A stretch of 64,000 nt of DNA from an uncultured Verrucomicrobiota bacterium (lineage in GTDB: Bacteria > Verrucomicrobiota > Verrucomicrobiia > Opitutales > Opitutaceae): positions 22,551 to 86,550 of the forward strand of contig CAIOCT010000050.1 in NCBI GenBank assembly GCA_903856725.1, in the 5' to 3' direction. The notes below the pieces were generated by a model. The model ran no database searches, was not told the origin of the DNA, and saw only the letters and a list, made by a program, of their open reading frames with translations. Position numbers and translations under genes: made by a program. Below, in pieces: positions 54,308 to 63,950 of this stretch (the first letter of the stretch is position 1; each line of letters begins with the position of its first letter).

Positions 54308-54547
54308 TTATAGTGCCTTATGGCTACCGTCGCAGAGCGCGCCTTTTTGGCTGTGCTTGCATGCGCAAAAATAGACGGTGCCATCTTTTTCAGCGGTGTA
54401 GGGAGACGGGGCAAATGTCGATCCCTTGTGTGCGCCATCACAAAAAGGTTGGGTTTTGCTTAGGCCGCAAGTGCACCAATAATAAGTCTTACCGGCTTCG
54501 ACGACGACAGGGATAGGGGATTTTTGAGGAATATGGGGTTGGGTCAT
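54308..54547 (-). CDS. Small double CDGSH-type iron-sulfur protein
   Basis: The 79-residue protein has two CDGSH zinc-finger-like motifs. The first is CTCGLSKTQPFCDGAH and the second is CACKHSQKGALCDGSH. Each provides three Cys and one His for a labile [2Fe-2S] cluster. Bacterial members may sense redox state or transfer clusters. There is no signal peptide. It is convergent with gspG and lies just downstream of the YkgJ-type gene on the same strand, 58 bases apart, so the two metal-related proteins may be cotranscribed. Confidence 0.92.
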   Translation of the reverse strand: MTQPHIPQKSPIPVVVEAGKTYYWCTCGLSKTQPFCDGAHKGSTFAPSPYTAEKDGTVYFCACKHSQKGALCDGSHKAL

Positions 54548-54605
54548 GGGGCGAGTATCGTTTGAGCGAGGGGGACTTCGAGATAATATTCTGCGGTCAA
54601 TTTGT

Positions 54606-55322
54606 TTACGGGGCGAGGCATGAATCAGGGAAAGCCGGCCGATGCTGCAGCCAGCGCACGAGGCAAAGACTGTTGGTCAGCGCTTCGTGGAGGGCTGAGC
54701 CAAAATCGTAGGCGCGATCATCCCAACCTGCCGCTTCTAAAGATTCATCCAAGCCAAGCATGACCGCAAATAATCGAGCGCGGAGCGCGGGGATATAATT
54801 CTTCTCAATGGGCGTGGTGGAGTCCGCGGCATGGGCTGCACAGGCGGCGGCATTATTGGTATGATGCGCTCGGCAGGCTTCGGGTCGGCCCGCGTAGATG
54901 GAGCAACGATCATCTTGGAGCAAGGCGCAGGGTTGTTGTAAGCGGGTGCGCTCCTTGTGGGTGAGGTTGAGAGCGCGTGTGCGATGCGCGGCTGCGCGCG
55001 TGATGACGGCAGCCAAGTCGGTCGGAGTAAAATGGGTCTGGATATACTCCGCCGCGAAAAAAACTTCATGGGCCTGCACCTCTACCGGCACACTGCAGCA
55101 ATGGCCACAGCCGGCGCGGCAAGCGACGGTCGCCCGAATTTTAGCGGGGGTGGTGGCGTAAGCTTGATCGAGCTCCTCCATGCCCCAGCGCAGGGCGGTG
55201 AACATGCTGGCCGAGTCCGTCACCGTCGCCAATTTGCTCGTCATGCCGGTCACGGTTTGCGCGAACAATTGCTGGCGCTGTTTTTCGAGGGCAGGCGTAA
55301 GCATAGGGGGCAAGATAGCCAC
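54606..55322 (-). CDS. YkgJ-family cysteine-cluster protein
   Basis: The protein has 238 residues (a second ATG 6 codons later is also possible). The CxxCxxCC-type cluster is ACRAGCGHCCSVPVEV, followed by CALLQDDRCSIYAGRPEACR, giving the Cys set (Zn or Fe-S site) of the YkgJ/CxxCxxCC family. The remainder is helical and Ala-rich. Members are suspected Zn- or Fe-S-binding proteins; function is unknown. The adjacent CDGSH protein suggests a link to metal or redox homeostasis. It sits 88 bases upstream of the dapL stop, all on the minus strand. Confidence 0.87.
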   Translation of the reverse strand: MAILPPMLTPALEKQRQQLFAQTVTGMTSKLATVTDSASMFTALRWGMEELDQAYATTPAKIRATVACRAGCGHCCSVPVEVQAHEVFFAAEYIQTHFTPTDLAAVITRAAAHRTRALNLTHKERTRLQQPCALLQDDRCSIYAGRPEACRAHHTNNAAACAAHAADSTTPIEKNYIPALRARLFAVMLGLDESLEAAGWDDRAYDFGSALHEALTNSLCLVRWLQHRPAFPDSCLAP

Positions 55323-55410
55323 AGGCCGTGAGCTAAAGCGCGATATAAATGGTCGCGCTAGCTAGTCGTGTGATCGAGCGGTTGCCCGCTGATGCGTGCA
55401 GCGAGCTCGC

Positions 55411-56634
55411 TCAACGCAGGGCCGCTGCGATCCGGGCGAGAGCCGTCGTGACGTTGCTGCGAGAGTTGAAGGCGCTGATGCGAACGTGGCCTTCGCCACA
55501 TTTGCCGAAGCCGGCGCCTGGGGTGCAGACCACCTGGGCTTTATTGAGGAGGAGATCAAAGAATTCCCAAGAGTCGCGGCCGGTGTTAACCCAGATATAA
55601 GGGGCGTCATCGCCACCGATACAGGTCATCCCGAGTTGCTGCACTGCTTCGCGGATGAGTTTTGCATTACCGAGATAAAAATCAGTCAAGGCTTTGGTCT
55701 GGGCCTGTCCCTCGGGGGTATAGACGGCTGCGGCTGCTTTTTGCACAGGGTACGATACGCCATTAAATTTGGTGGTGTGTCGGCGATTCCAAAGAGCGTG
55801 GACGGAGTGTTCCTGGCCGGCTGCGTCGCGGGCTTGGAGGTTTTTTGGAATGACGGTGTAGGCGCAGCGGAGTCCCGTGAAGCCGGCTAATTTTGAAAAA
55901 CTGCGAAACTCAATGGCGACATCCCGCGCGCCTTCGATCTCATAAATAGAGCGGGGTATTCCCGGAGTCCGCACATAGGCTTCGTAAGCGGCATCAAACA
56001 GAATGATCGCGTGGTTTTTTTTCGCATAAGCCACCCACGCGGCCAGCTGTACCCGTGTGGCTACGGCGCCGGTTGGGTTATTCGGGAAGCAGAGATAAAT
56101 GAGGTCAGTCGCTACGGCGGGTGGGGCTGGGACGTACCCGTTCGCCGCAGTGGATTCGAGGTAGGTGATCCCAGCGTAGCGTCCGTCATCATTTACCCCG
56201 GTGCGGCCCGCCATGACGTTGGTGTCGACGTAAACGGGATAGACGGGATCGGGAATCGCGAGGCGCGTATCAGCGGCGAAAATTTCCTGGATGTTAGCGA
56301 CGTCGCATTTAGAGCCATCGCTCACGAAGACCTCATCGGCTTCGACGTGAGCGCCGTGGGCTTTGAAGTCATGCTGGGCAATGGCCTCACGGAGAAATGC
56401 GTAGCCTTGTTCTGGGCCATAGCCCTTGAACGTCGCGCGGTTGGCCATCTCCTCGGTGGCCGCGTGGAGTGCGGTGATACAAATAGGGGGCAGTGGCTCG
56501 GTCACATCGCCGATGCCAAGACGGATGATCGGCTGATCAGGATGGGCGGCGACATAAGCGTTCACGCGCTTGGCGATGTCGGCAAAAAGATAGGAAGCCT
56601 TGAGCTTGGTGAAGTGTTCGTTGATGCGAATCAT
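55411..56634 (-). CDS. dapL: LL-diaminopimelate aminotransferase
   Basis: The enzyme has 407 residues. The N-terminus [20 protein letters not shown] and the [13 protein letters not shown] motif are diagnostic of DapL among class I aminotransferases. [30 protein letters not shown] and [16 protein letters not shown] follow, with the PLP Lys in [19 protein letters not shown]. It converts tetrahydrodipicolinate directly to LL-diaminopimelate in the lysine and peptidoglycan pathway, bypassing DapC, DapD and DapE. This route is typical of Chlamydiae, Verrucomicrobia and plants. panC is divergent from it. Confidence 0.96.
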   Translation of the reverse strand: MIRINEHFTKLKASYLFADIAKRVNAYVAAHPDQPIIRLGIGDVTEPLPPICITALHAATEEMANRATFKGYGPEQGYAFLREAIAQHDFKAHGAHVEADEVFVSDGSKCDVANIQEIFAADTRLAIPDPVYPVYVDTNVMAGRTGVNDDGRYAGITYLESTAANGYVPAPPAVATDLIYLCFPNNPTGAVATRVQLAAWVAYAKKNHAIILFDAAYEAYVRTPGIPRSIYEIEGARDVAIEFRSFSKLAGFTGLRCAYTVIPKNLQARDAAGQEHSVHALWNRRHTTKFNGVSYPVQKAAAAVYTPEGQAQTKALTDFYLGNAKLIREAVQQLGMTCIGGDDAPYIWVNTGRDSWEFFDLLLNKAQVVCTPGAGFGKCGEGHVRISAFNSRSNVTTALARIAAALR

Positions 56635-56745
56635 GAGTGATGGGTGGGCTGAGCGCTTGAATTTTTAGAAACTGAGCTCGCGAGTGAGGCGAGGAAGTCT
56701 TGATAAAGGTAATGGCTTCTGGATAGATCAAGTCCGATTCGGGTC

Positions 56746-57588
56746 ATGCAAAAAATCGATCAAATAAGTGCGATGCATCTGGCGGCCGGCGCCCTGCAGC
56801 GCGGCGGTCAGCGCCTTGCCTTAATTCCCACCTTAGGCGCCCTGCATGCTGGTCACATCAGCTTGATGAAGCTCGCGCGGGAAAAAGCGGACACGGTGAT
56901 CGTGTCGGCCTTAGTTAATCCGCTGCAATTTGGACCAAGTGAGGATTTTGCCCGCTACCCTCGTTCGCCCGCTGCGGATGCGGCTCTCAGTGAAAAAGCG
57001 GGAGTTGATTTATTGTTTACCCCGCAAGCGGAGGAAATGTTTCCACGAGGATTTTCTTCCCACCTCCAAGAAGAGGCGGTCAGCAAGCCATTGTGTGGGA
57101 CAGTGCGGCCTGCCTTGTTTCGCGGGGTCCTGACGTGTTGGTTGAAATTATTTAATATTATCCGGCCGGAGGTAGTCGTGATGGGTGCAAAGGACGCTCA
57201 ACAAGTAGCCGTGGTGCGCAAAATGGTCACCGATCTGTGTTTGCCGGTTGAGATTATAGTTGGGCCCACGGTCCGCGATCCTGATGGCCTCGCGCTGAGT
57301 GCGCGTAACAGTTACCTTACTCCGACGCAGCGGGAGGAGGCCCTCGCGGTCATCAGTGCCTTGCGCCGCGCTCAAGAGATGGTGGCCGGTGGGGTAAAAA
57401 GTGCCGATCGACTCGTGGCCGAGGTTACTCACCTCATTGCCGCCAAGCGTCGACTCCGGGTAGTCTATATTTCGGTGGTGGATCAGCACACGATGGAGCC
57501 GTTGCGGGAGATCATTCCTGGCCAGTGTTTGTTGGCTATTTCTTATTGGGTAGATGAGGTCAGGCTGACGGATAACTTACCGCTGTAA
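56746..57588 (+). CDS. panC: Pantothenate synthetase
   Basis: The enzyme has 280 residues. The nucleotidyltransferase motif PTLGALHAGHISLMKLAR has the HxGH signature, with Leu in place of the more common Met. LVNPLQFGPSEDFARYPR, AKDAQQVAVVRKMVTDL and VRDPDGLALSARNSYL are the following conserved blocks. The last two contain pantoate- and ATP-contacting residues, with Ala in place of the usual Ser in SSRN. It condenses pantoate and beta-alanine with ATP. panE (ketopantoate reductase) is the next gene, 444 bases downstream; panB and panD are not seen. Confidence 0.95.
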   Translation: MQKIDQISAMHLAAGALQRGGQRLALIPTLGALHAGHISLMKLAREKADTVIVSALVNPLQFGPSEDFARYPRSPAADAALSEKAGVDLLFTPQAEEMFPRGFSSHLQEEAVSKPLCGTVRPALFRGVLTCWLKLFNIIRPEVVVMGAKDAQQVAVVRKMVTDLCLPVEIIVGPTVRDPDGLALSARNSYLTPTQREEALAVISALRRAQEMVAGGVKSADRLVAEVTHLIAAKRRLRVVYISVVDQHTMEPLREIIPGQCLLAISYWVDEVRLTDNLPL

Positions 57589-58032
57589 GGGCGGCTGGGG
57601 GTTGTGAATAACTTGTCAGCCCAGTTAAATTGTCCCTCGCAAGCTGGCCTAGTCCTGCGCTGGCGGTGAGCTCATGGATATTATGTAAAGAGTAAGCCAA
57701 AAGATGACCGGGTGGCGGGTGGAGGGAGGATTATATAGGGCAAATTGACATGGCCCACGGTCGATTCGCTAATCGTAATGCATTAGCATTAGTAAATTAG
57801 AAAGATTCACTCTTTGCTGAAATTAAGGTGATCACCCTATAAGTACTGAAACGGGGCTGATATTCATGGCCGGCAGCGCGGTAACTTAGGTCTTTAACTC
57901 AGGTCAATTAACTGTGCCTCTGGAGCGCCTCTGGCCGGTGAATTTTGACTGTGAAGAAAGCGAGATTTTCTCCCTTGGTCGGTTGGGACTGCGGGATTGT
58001 CTTTTTCGTGATATTTTAGAGTACTCAGCCTT
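57589..58032. other. Intergenic region between panC and the ketopantoate reductase gene
   Basis: The 444 bases hold no believable open frame. They contain a GGTGATCACC palindrome (57827-57836), AATGCATT near 57777, two 11-base direct repeats TAACTTAGGTC and TAACTCAGGTC starting at 57882 and 57895, with a partial third, and two copies of GCCTCTGG near 57917-57932. The AT-rich block 57775-57840 could be a regulatory region. No terminator is obvious after panC. Confidence 0.45.
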
Positions 58033-58989
58033 GTGAGCACACCTTTTCCCGCTAAACCCCGCATTGCGATTATCGGTACCGGCGCCCTCGGTTGTTATTA
58101 TGGGGCGTTGCTCGTTAAGGCGGGCTTAGATGTTCATTTCTTGGTGCGCAGTGGGCGGGCAGCCGTGATGGCGCGAGGGATTCGGATCAAAATGCCCGCA
58201 GAGCGGATTCATGTGCGCAAGGTGCAGGTCTATGGTTCGGCCGCGGAGATTGGGCCCTGTGATTTGGTGATCGTGGCGATCAAGGCGACGGCTAATGCGG
58301 AGCTTAAAAATTTGTTACCGCCGTTGCTCGGGCCTGAAACCATGGTGCTCACTTTGCAAAATGGTCTCGGGGTCGAGGAGCCCGTCGCTAATATCGCTGG
58401 GGCGCATCGAGTGTTGGGGGCAATTTGTTATATTGGCTGCACGCGGACTGCGCCGGGCGTCGTGCATTGTTCTTTTCCTGGACTCATGACGATTGGCAAA
58501 TTTGGCAAGCCGGCCAGCGAGCGCACGCAGGCTTTGGCGGCCTTGTGGCGGCGAGCCGGCGTAAAATGTACCGCCCTCGATAACCTTGAAGCTCAGCGTT
58601 GGCATAAACTCGTTTGGAATGTGCCGTTCAATGGGCTCGCCATCATTGCCGGTGGACTCACCACCGATCTGCTCTTGGCGGACGAAGGCCTCCGGACCTT
58701 GGCGCGGCGTTTGATGGAGGAGATCGTCGAAGCGGCGGCCAAATTTGGGCACGACATCCCCCGTTCGTTTGTCGATTTGCAATTTGAGCGCACCGCCAAA
58801 ATGGGCGCTTATCGGCCATCCAGCCTCATTGATTTTGAGGAGGGGCGCGAAGTTGAGCTCGAGGAAATTTGGGGCGAGCCCGTGCGACGGGCGAAAGCGG
58901 TCGGTGTTTCCGTGGCGCGCCTTGAAATGCTTTACTGGTTAATTAAGCGCATGCTGGCCGCGCGAAAATTGCCGAAGCGAAAAAAATAA
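58033..58989 (+). CDS. panE: 2-dehydropantoate 2-reductase (ketopantoate reductase)
   Basis: The enzyme has 318 residues and starts at GTG. The Rossmann motif IAIIGTGALGCYYGALLVKAG begins at residue 10. DLVIVAIKAT and LTLQNGLGVEEPV follow, and the C-terminal domain has the catalytic RWHKLVWNVPFNGLAIIAGG segment with its Lys and Asn. It reduces ketopantoate to pantoate with NADPH. In the same strand sense as panC, which makes pantothenate from pantoate, it fits a local pathway cluster. The substrate could differ in paralogues, but motifs match PanE well. Confidence 0.92.
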   Translation: MSTPFPAKPRIAIIGTGALGCYYGALLVKAGLDVHFLVRSGRAAVMARGIRIKMPAERIHVRKVQVYGSAAEIGPCDLVIVAIKATANAELKNLLPPLLGPETMVLTLQNGLGVEEPVANIAGAHRVLGAICYIGCTRTAPGVVHCSFPGLMTIGKFGKPASERTQALAALWRRAGVKCTALDNLEAQRWHKLVWNVPFNGLAIIAGGLTTDLLLADEGLRTLARRLMEEIVEAAAKFGHDIPRSFVDLQFERTAKMGAYRPSSLIDFEEGREVELEEIWGEPVRRAKAVGVSVARLEMLYWLIKRMLAARKLPKRKK

Positions 58990-59122
58990 TTTAGGAGCTT
59001 GGGTCTGCACTGGCGCGCCAGCTTAATCCAGACGGTCGGGTGCGGGAAGATACTCAGCCAGCATCTACTCGGGCATTGCCCCGCGGTCGTCCATCGGCAA
59101 GCTGGCGAAAAAATAAATCCCC

Positions 59123-61408
59123 ATGGCCACCCCTCCGTCTGCTCCCTTCGAACCCTTCATTCCCGCCTCGGTTAATCTCCGGGAATTTACTTTTCGGGCC
59201 GTGTTGACCGGCATTGTGCTCGGAATTGTTTTTGGGGCTTCCTCACTTTATCTGGTGCTTAAGGTTGGTTTGACGGTGAGTGCATCGATTCCCGTCGCCG
59301 TGATTTCGTTAGCGATGTTCCGGGCTTGGTCAAAGACGGGTGGGCGCGATGCTACGATCCTCGAGCATAATATCACTCAGACGGCTGGCTCTGCGGGCGA
59401 GTCGATCGCTTTCGGGGTCGGGGTCACGATGCCAGCCATTCTTATTTTAGGTTTCGATCTCGAACTCACACGCGTGATGCTTGTGGCGGTTTTAGGCGGA
59501 CTGCTGGGAATCTTAATGATGATTCCTTTGCGCCGTGCGCTCATTGTGAAGGAGCACGGCGTATTGAAATATCCGGAAGGTACGGCGTGTGCCGCGGTGC
59601 TCAAAGCCGGGGTCGATGGGGTTTCTCGCGCCGCTGCTTCCCCCGCAGCCCAGGCAGAAATGGCCGCCGCCGAGGCGGCGGGTCTTGGTCAATCGCCCGG
59701 CGCAAAAATTATCTTCACCGGCTTCGGCCTCGGGTTGCTGTACAAGACGCTTAACGTTGCGCTGAAGGGCTGGAAGGACGTTCCCGAAAAAATCTTCGGC
59801 GCACCTTTCAAGGCTGGTTCGATCAGCGCGGAGATTTCTCCGGAGCTCGTCGGCGTTGGTTATATTATTGGCCCGTATATCGGGGGGATTATGTGCGCGG
59901 GTGGGGTGCTTTCTTATCTACTGTTGATCCCCTTGATAAAGTTTTTTGGGGAAGGCCTGCCCGGACCGCTGGCGCCGGGCTTAATTCCGATTGCGGAGAT
60001 GGGCCCTGGCCAAATTCGGAGCGCCTATATTCTCTACATTGGCGCTGGGGCCGTAGCCGCGGGGGGAATTATTAGTTTAGTCCAAGCCCTTCCGACTATC
60101 TGGCATGGCTTCAAGGGCGGGTTGCGTGATTTAGGCTGGGGTGGTCAAGTTGATCAGGGGCCTACGCTGCGCACTGATCGCGATATTTCGATGAAGTGGG
60201 TGGGGATCGGCATTTTTGTGCTCATTGGCACCATCATGCTCGCCCCGTCGCTGCATATGAATTTTCTCGGCGCTTTACTGATCATCGCCTTCGGCTTTTT
60301 GTTCGTCACCGTTTCCTCCCGTTTAACGGGTGAGATCGGTTCCACCTCGAATCCTATTTCAGGCATGACCGTCGCGACACTCTTATTCACTTGCTTGATC
60401 TTCTTGCTCGTGGGCTGGACCGGCGGGGCGCATTACGTCACCGCGCTCACGATTGGCGCCATTGTTTGTATCGCCTCTTCCAACGGCGGCACGACCTCGC
60501 AGGATCTCAAGACGGGTTTTCTGCTCGGTTCGACGCCGAAGCTGCAGCAGTACGCTATTCTCCTCGGGGCGTTTGGCTCAGCTGTGGTGCTCGGCCCGAT
60601 TTTATTAAAATTGAATGATGCGGCTACCGTTTATGTACCCGTAGCCCAGATCGCTTCAGCGGGATTGCGCACGGATCCAGCCTTGTTGACCAACCATGAG
60701 TCATTGCGTGGACCTCAGGCGCGTGACGATGGCGGCTCTTATTTAACGTGGCACAAGACCGATGCAGTGGGTGGTCCTGCCGGAAAATATTTAGTTAACG
60801 CGGCGGGTGCGGCGGTGTGGCTAGTGGATCCCGGCATTAATGGGGCCTACGACACGCGACCTGATGGCTCCCACGTCCGCAAATTTGATGCACCGAAAGC
60901 GACGCTGATGTCGTATATCATTAAAGGTATTCTCGATCGCAAACTTCCGTGGGCGCTCGTGCTGCTTGGCGTGATGATCGCGGTTTGTCTGCAGATGTCA
61001 TTTATTCCGGCCCTCGCCTTTGCGGTGGGCGTCTATCTGCCGCTCTCTTCTTCTTCGCCCATTTTCATCGGGGGCATGATCCGCTGGTTGGTAGATCGTA
61101 AATTAAAACAAAACCCCGCGCACGCCAAGTTGTCGGTTGATGAATTTAACGCGGAGAGTGATAAGAGCCCCGGGGTGTTGTTGGCCTCCGGCTATATCGC
61201 CGGAGGTGCGATTGCGGGCATCGTCATCGCATTTTTTGCCGGCGTGCTGAGTGATTTTGACTTCGCCATTACGCAATGGTCGGTGGCGCATAATCCCTTT
61301 TTCGAGGGACCGCACTCGGACTTGCTCTCCCTGATTCCCTTTATCGCGATCTGCGGCTTCCTCTATCTTGTCGCTCGCGAAAAATTGCTCCAGCCGAAGA
61401 GGGAGTGA
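59123..61408 (+). CDS. OPT-family oligopeptide transporter
   Basis: The protein has 761 residues. It has about 14 to 16 membrane helices. The opening FIPASVNLREFTFRAVLTGI leads to GASSLYLVLKVGLTVSASIPVAVISLAM (residues 37-64), matching bacterial OPT proteins. NITQTAGSAGESIAFG and KYPEGTACAAVLKAG are diagnostic motifs. A large extracytoplasmic insertion (about 505-600) contains DGGSYLTWHKTDAVGG and LVDPGINGAYDTRPDG. It probably couples proton flow to uptake of small peptides or metal-chelate peptides. The gene is alone on its strand. It could supply dipeptides for the M19 dipeptidase elsewhere in the window, but this is speculation. Confidence 0.94.
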   Translation: MATPPSAPFEPFIPASVNLREFTFRAVLTGIVLGIVFGASSLYLVLKVGLTVSASIPVAVISLAMFRAWSKTGGRDATILEHNITQTAGSAGESIAFGVGVTMPAILILGFDLELTRVMLVAVLGGLLGILMMIPLRRALIVKEHGVLKYPEGTACAAVLKAGVDGVSRAAASPAAQAEMAAAEAAGLGQSPGAKIIFTGFGLGLLYKTLNVALKGWKDVPEKIFGAPFKAGSISAEISPELVGVGYIIGPYIGGIMCAGGVLSYLLLIPLIKFFGEGLPGPLAPGLIPIAEMGPGQIRSAYILYIGAGAVAAGGIISLVQALPTIWHGFKGGLRDLGWGGQVDQGPTLRTDRDISMKWVGIGIFVLIGTIMLAPSLHMNFLGALLIIAFGFLFVTVSSRLTGEIGSTSNPISGMTVATLLFTCLIFLLVGWTGGAHYVTALTIGAIVCIASSNGGTTSQDLKTGFLLGSTPKLQQYAILLGAFGSAVVLGPILLKLNDAATVYVPVAQIASAGLRTDPALLTNHESLRGPQARDDGGSYLTWHKTDAVGGPAGKYLVNAAGAAVWLVDPGINGAYDTRPDGSHVRKFDAPKATLMSYIIKGILDRKLPWALVLLGVMIAVCLQMSFIPALAFAVGVYLPLSSSSPIFIGGMIRWLVDRKLKQNPAHAKLSVDEFNAESDKSPGVLLASGYIAGGAIAGIVIAFFAGVLSDFDFAITQWSVAHNPFFEGPHSDLLSLIPFIAICGFLYLVAREKLLQPKRE

Positions 61409-61453
61409 GGAGCGGAGTACAATTAAGATTATTTCTTCGCGCTACCGATCGCT

Positions 61454-62257
61454 TCAAATCGGCTCGTTGATCACCGGATTGGTCAGCGTGCCGAGGGCTT
61501 CGATTTCAATACTGACGATGTCGCCCGCTTTGAGCCAGACCGGTGGGGTTCGCGCGAAGCCGACGCCGTGAGGCGTGCCGGTTAAGATGACCGTGCCGGG
61601 CAGCAGGGTTTTGCTCGCGCTGAGAAATTCAATTAAAGTGGGAATGTCGAAGATCATATCACTCGTGTTCCAGTCCTGCATCACCTCGCCGTTGAGGATG
61701 GTTTTAATGCGAAGATTATTGGGCGCGGGAATCTCGTCTTTGGTTACAAGCACGGGACCAAGTGGGCAGAAAGTGTCGAAGCTTTTGCCCTGACACCATT
61801 GACCGCCACCGCCATCGCGCTGCCAGTCACGTGCGCTAACATCATTGGCGCAAGTATAGCCGAGAACATAATTAAGGGCGTCGGCCTTGCTAACGTTTTT
61901 GCAGCGCCGGCCGATGATGACAGCGAGCTCGCATTCGTAATCTACTTTTACGCTCGGCAGTTTAACGGGAATTTCAATGGGGTCATCGGGGTTTTGGACG
62001 CTCGCGGTATTTTTAATAAACAGCACTGGGTGGGGCGGTGGCGGGCTGTTGCTCTCTGCGGCATGCCGGCGGTAATTGAGCCCAATACAAAGTAAATTTG
62101 TGGGGGTGAGGGGGGCCAAGCGTCGACCGAGGCTGACGCTTTGATCGGTGATGCGGTAGTCGCTTAGAATATCGCCAACGATTACACGGGCCGTGCCGTC
62201 AGGTTGGAGGGCGGCGTAAGCCGGGCCGGCTGGGGTGAGGTGGCGAATGATTTTCAT
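61454..62257 (-). CDS. Fumarylacetoacetate hydrolase (FAH)-family protein
   Basis: The protein has 267 residues. The FAH-like domain is shown by CIGLNYRRHAAESNS, PVLFIKNTASVQNPDDPIEI and the metal-binding acidic set VDYECELAVIIGRR (ExE), CANDVSARDWQ and GKSFDTFCPLGPVLV. The short, single-domain form fits the YcgM/MhpD-type enzymes acting on acylpyruvates or 2-keto-3-deoxy acids, rather than true mammalian-type FAH. Likely a hydrolase, decarboxylase or hydratase in sugar-acid or aromatic breakdown. Convergent with the OPT gene and divergent from the GH109-type gene. Confidence 0.91.
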   Translation of the reverse strand: MKIIRHLTPAGPAYAALQPDGTARVIVGDILSDYRITDQSVSLGRRLAPLTPTNLLCIGLNYRRHAAESNSPPPPHPVLFIKNTASVQNPDDPIEIPVKLPSVKVDYECELAVIIGRRCKNVSKADALNYVLGYTCANDVSARDWQRDGGGGQWCQGKSFDTFCPLGPVLVTKDEIPAPNNLRIKTILNGEVMQDWNTSDMIFDIPTLIEFLSASKTLLPGTVILTGTPHGVGFARTPPVWLKAGDIVSIEIEALGTLTNPVINEPI

Positions 62258-62389
62258 GGGGTAGAGGGCGGTGAAACGTTACGGCGAGGCGTTGATCGAT
62301 TCTCTAGAAAGAATCTGGAGATTTTAAATATTCACCCCAAACTTTCAAGCATGCTATCGTGATCAGTAAACCTCTGATCGTCCACCCCT

Positions 62390-63838
62390 ATGACTCCCTC
62401 CCATTCATCTCGTCGTGATTTTTTAAAAACTTCTACGCTCGCTGGACTGAGCGCCTCGCTCGCGGGGCTCGCGCTGAGTGGAACCCAGGCTGCCGCGCAG
62501 TCGGCAGCTGCCTCAAAGAACACGGGTAATTTGAGCGAGGTCTTGCCTCGTCCGGCTGGACAAAAGCCGGTGCATAATCTGGCGGCGGCACCGCTGGCGC
62601 GGGTGCGCGTCGGGGTCATCGGTCTGCATCGCGGGATGGGGCACGTGAAAGATGCGCTGGGGATTGAATTTGCAGACGTGGTGGCGGTGTGTGATATCGT
62701 CGATGAGCGGGCCCAGCGGGCCGCGGCTCTCTGTGAAAAAATGCGGGGCAAGCGTCCGGCCGTGTATAGCGGTAACGAAAACGTTTGGGAGCAGATGGTA
62801 GCGCGGGCTGATCTTGATGTCATTTATATCGCGACGCCGTGGGATTGGCATGTGCCGATGTGCTTGCGGGCGATGGAACTCGGCAAGCACGCCTTTGTGG
62901 AAGTTGCGGCCGCCGTAACCGTGGATGATTGTTGGCGCTTGGTGAATACGAGTGAGCGCACGCAACGGCATTGTGTCATGTTAGAGAATTGCTGCTATGG
63001 TGAAAACGAGCTCTTGGTGCTCAATCTGGCGCGGGCCGGAGTGTTGGGTGAGCTGACGCACGCCGAATGCGCTTACATCCATGATTTGCGCACCGTGCTC
63101 TTTGAATTACAGAGCGAAGGGGATTGGCGGCGTAATTATCACTGGCAGCTCGATGGTAATCTTTACCCGACGCACGGCCTCGGGCCCGTCGCTCAATCCC
63201 TGGGGCTGGGTCGCGGTGATCAATTTAAATACCTGGTTTCGATGAGTTCACCCGAGCGCAATCTGACTCAGTATCGTGATCGGGTGAAGCCCAACGGTGG
63301 CCGGCATGCGGCGGAAAAATATGTTTGTGGCGATATGAACACCACGCTCGTGAAGAGTGAGCGGGGGCGCACGATTATGATTCAGCATGATGTCGTGAGT
63401 CCGCGGCCCTATAGCCGCATCAATGCGGTGACGGGTACCGGCGGGACCTTTTTTGATTATCCCGCACGCTTGGCGCTTAATGATCCTCAGCAGTACGGAC
63501 TCGAGGCAAAAACTTCGCATGCATGGCTGAACGCCAAAGATTTGGCCGCCATGCGCCGGCAATTTACGCATCCGCTCTGGAGTAAACTGACTGAGCGCGC
63601 GAAGGACGGCGGACATGATGGCATGGATTATGTGATGAATTGGCGGCACCTTGATTGTCTGCGCCAAGGCATTACCCCCGATAGCGTGGTTTATGATGCG
63701 GCGGCTTGGAGTAGTCTCATTGAGCTTTCGGTGCATTCCGTCGCAACCGGCAGCATGCCGGTTGTAATCCCTGATTTCACTCGCGGGCTCTGGTCGGATC
63801 TCAAGCCGCTCGGGATTGCCGAGGCCGTCGCGGTTTAA
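62390..63838 (+). CDS. Gfo/Idh/MocA-family protein of the GH109 type, Tat-exported
   Basis: The protein has 482 residues. The N-terminus SSRRDFLKTSTLAGLSASLA is a twin-arginine-type signal. The Rossmann opening is RVGVIGLHRGMGHV, with His-Arg where GxG is usual. YIATPWDWHVPMCLRAMELG, AFVEVAAAVTVDDCW and LENCCYGENELLVLNLARAG follow. NLYPTHGLGPVAQSLGLGRG and KYVCGDMNTTLVKSERGRT are the family's substrate-domain signatures. GH109 enzymes remove terminal alpha-N-acetylgalactosamine through an NAD-dependent oxidation-elimination mechanism. Assignment to this family is good; the activity on GalNAc is not certain. It is a second member of the same superfamily as the 15.8 kb gene. Confidence 0.92.
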   Translation: MTPSHSSRRDFLKTSTLAGLSASLAGLALSGTQAAAQSAAASKNTGNLSEVLPRPAGQKPVHNLAAAPLARVRVGVIGLHRGMGHVKDALGIEFADVVAVCDIVDERAQRAAALCEKMRGKRPAVYSGNENVWEQMVARADLDVIYIATPWDWHVPMCLRAMELGKHAFVEVAAAVTVDDCWRLVNTSERTQRHCVMLENCCYGENELLVLNLARAGVLGELTHAECAYIHDLRTVLFELQSEGDWRRNYHWQLDGNLYPTHGLGPVAQSLGLGRGDQFKYLVSMSSPERNLTQYRDRVKPNGGRHAAEKYVCGDMNTTLVKSERGRTIMIQHDVVSPRPYSRINAVTGTGGTFFDYPARLALNDPQQYGLEAKTSHAWLNAKDLAAMRRQFTHPLWSKLTERAKDGGHDGMDYVMNWRHLDCLRQGITPDSVVYDAAAWSSLIELSVHSVATGSMPVVIPDFTRGLWSDLKPLGIAEAVAV

Positions 63839-63859
63839 GTCAGCGGCTGGCGGGTTGCG

Positions 63860-63950
63860 AGTGGGTCAGAGCTTAGGCTGGGGTTGCTGCGTAAGCCTTA
63901 GGCTTGCGCGGTCGCATAAGCCTTAGGCTTGCGCTGCTGCATAAGCCTCC
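63860..63950. repeat. 25-bp tandem repeat across the 3' end of gcvP
   Basis: Two near-identical 25-bp units (63885-63909 and 63910-63934) share the core AAGCCTTAGGCTTGCGC. A third partial unit (63935-63950) begins TGCTGCATAAGCCT, and a diverged unit with CTTAGGCT in register lies at 63860-63884. The first units downstream of the stop, read on the minus strand, each repeat the last codons and stop of gcvP. Confidence 0.85.
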
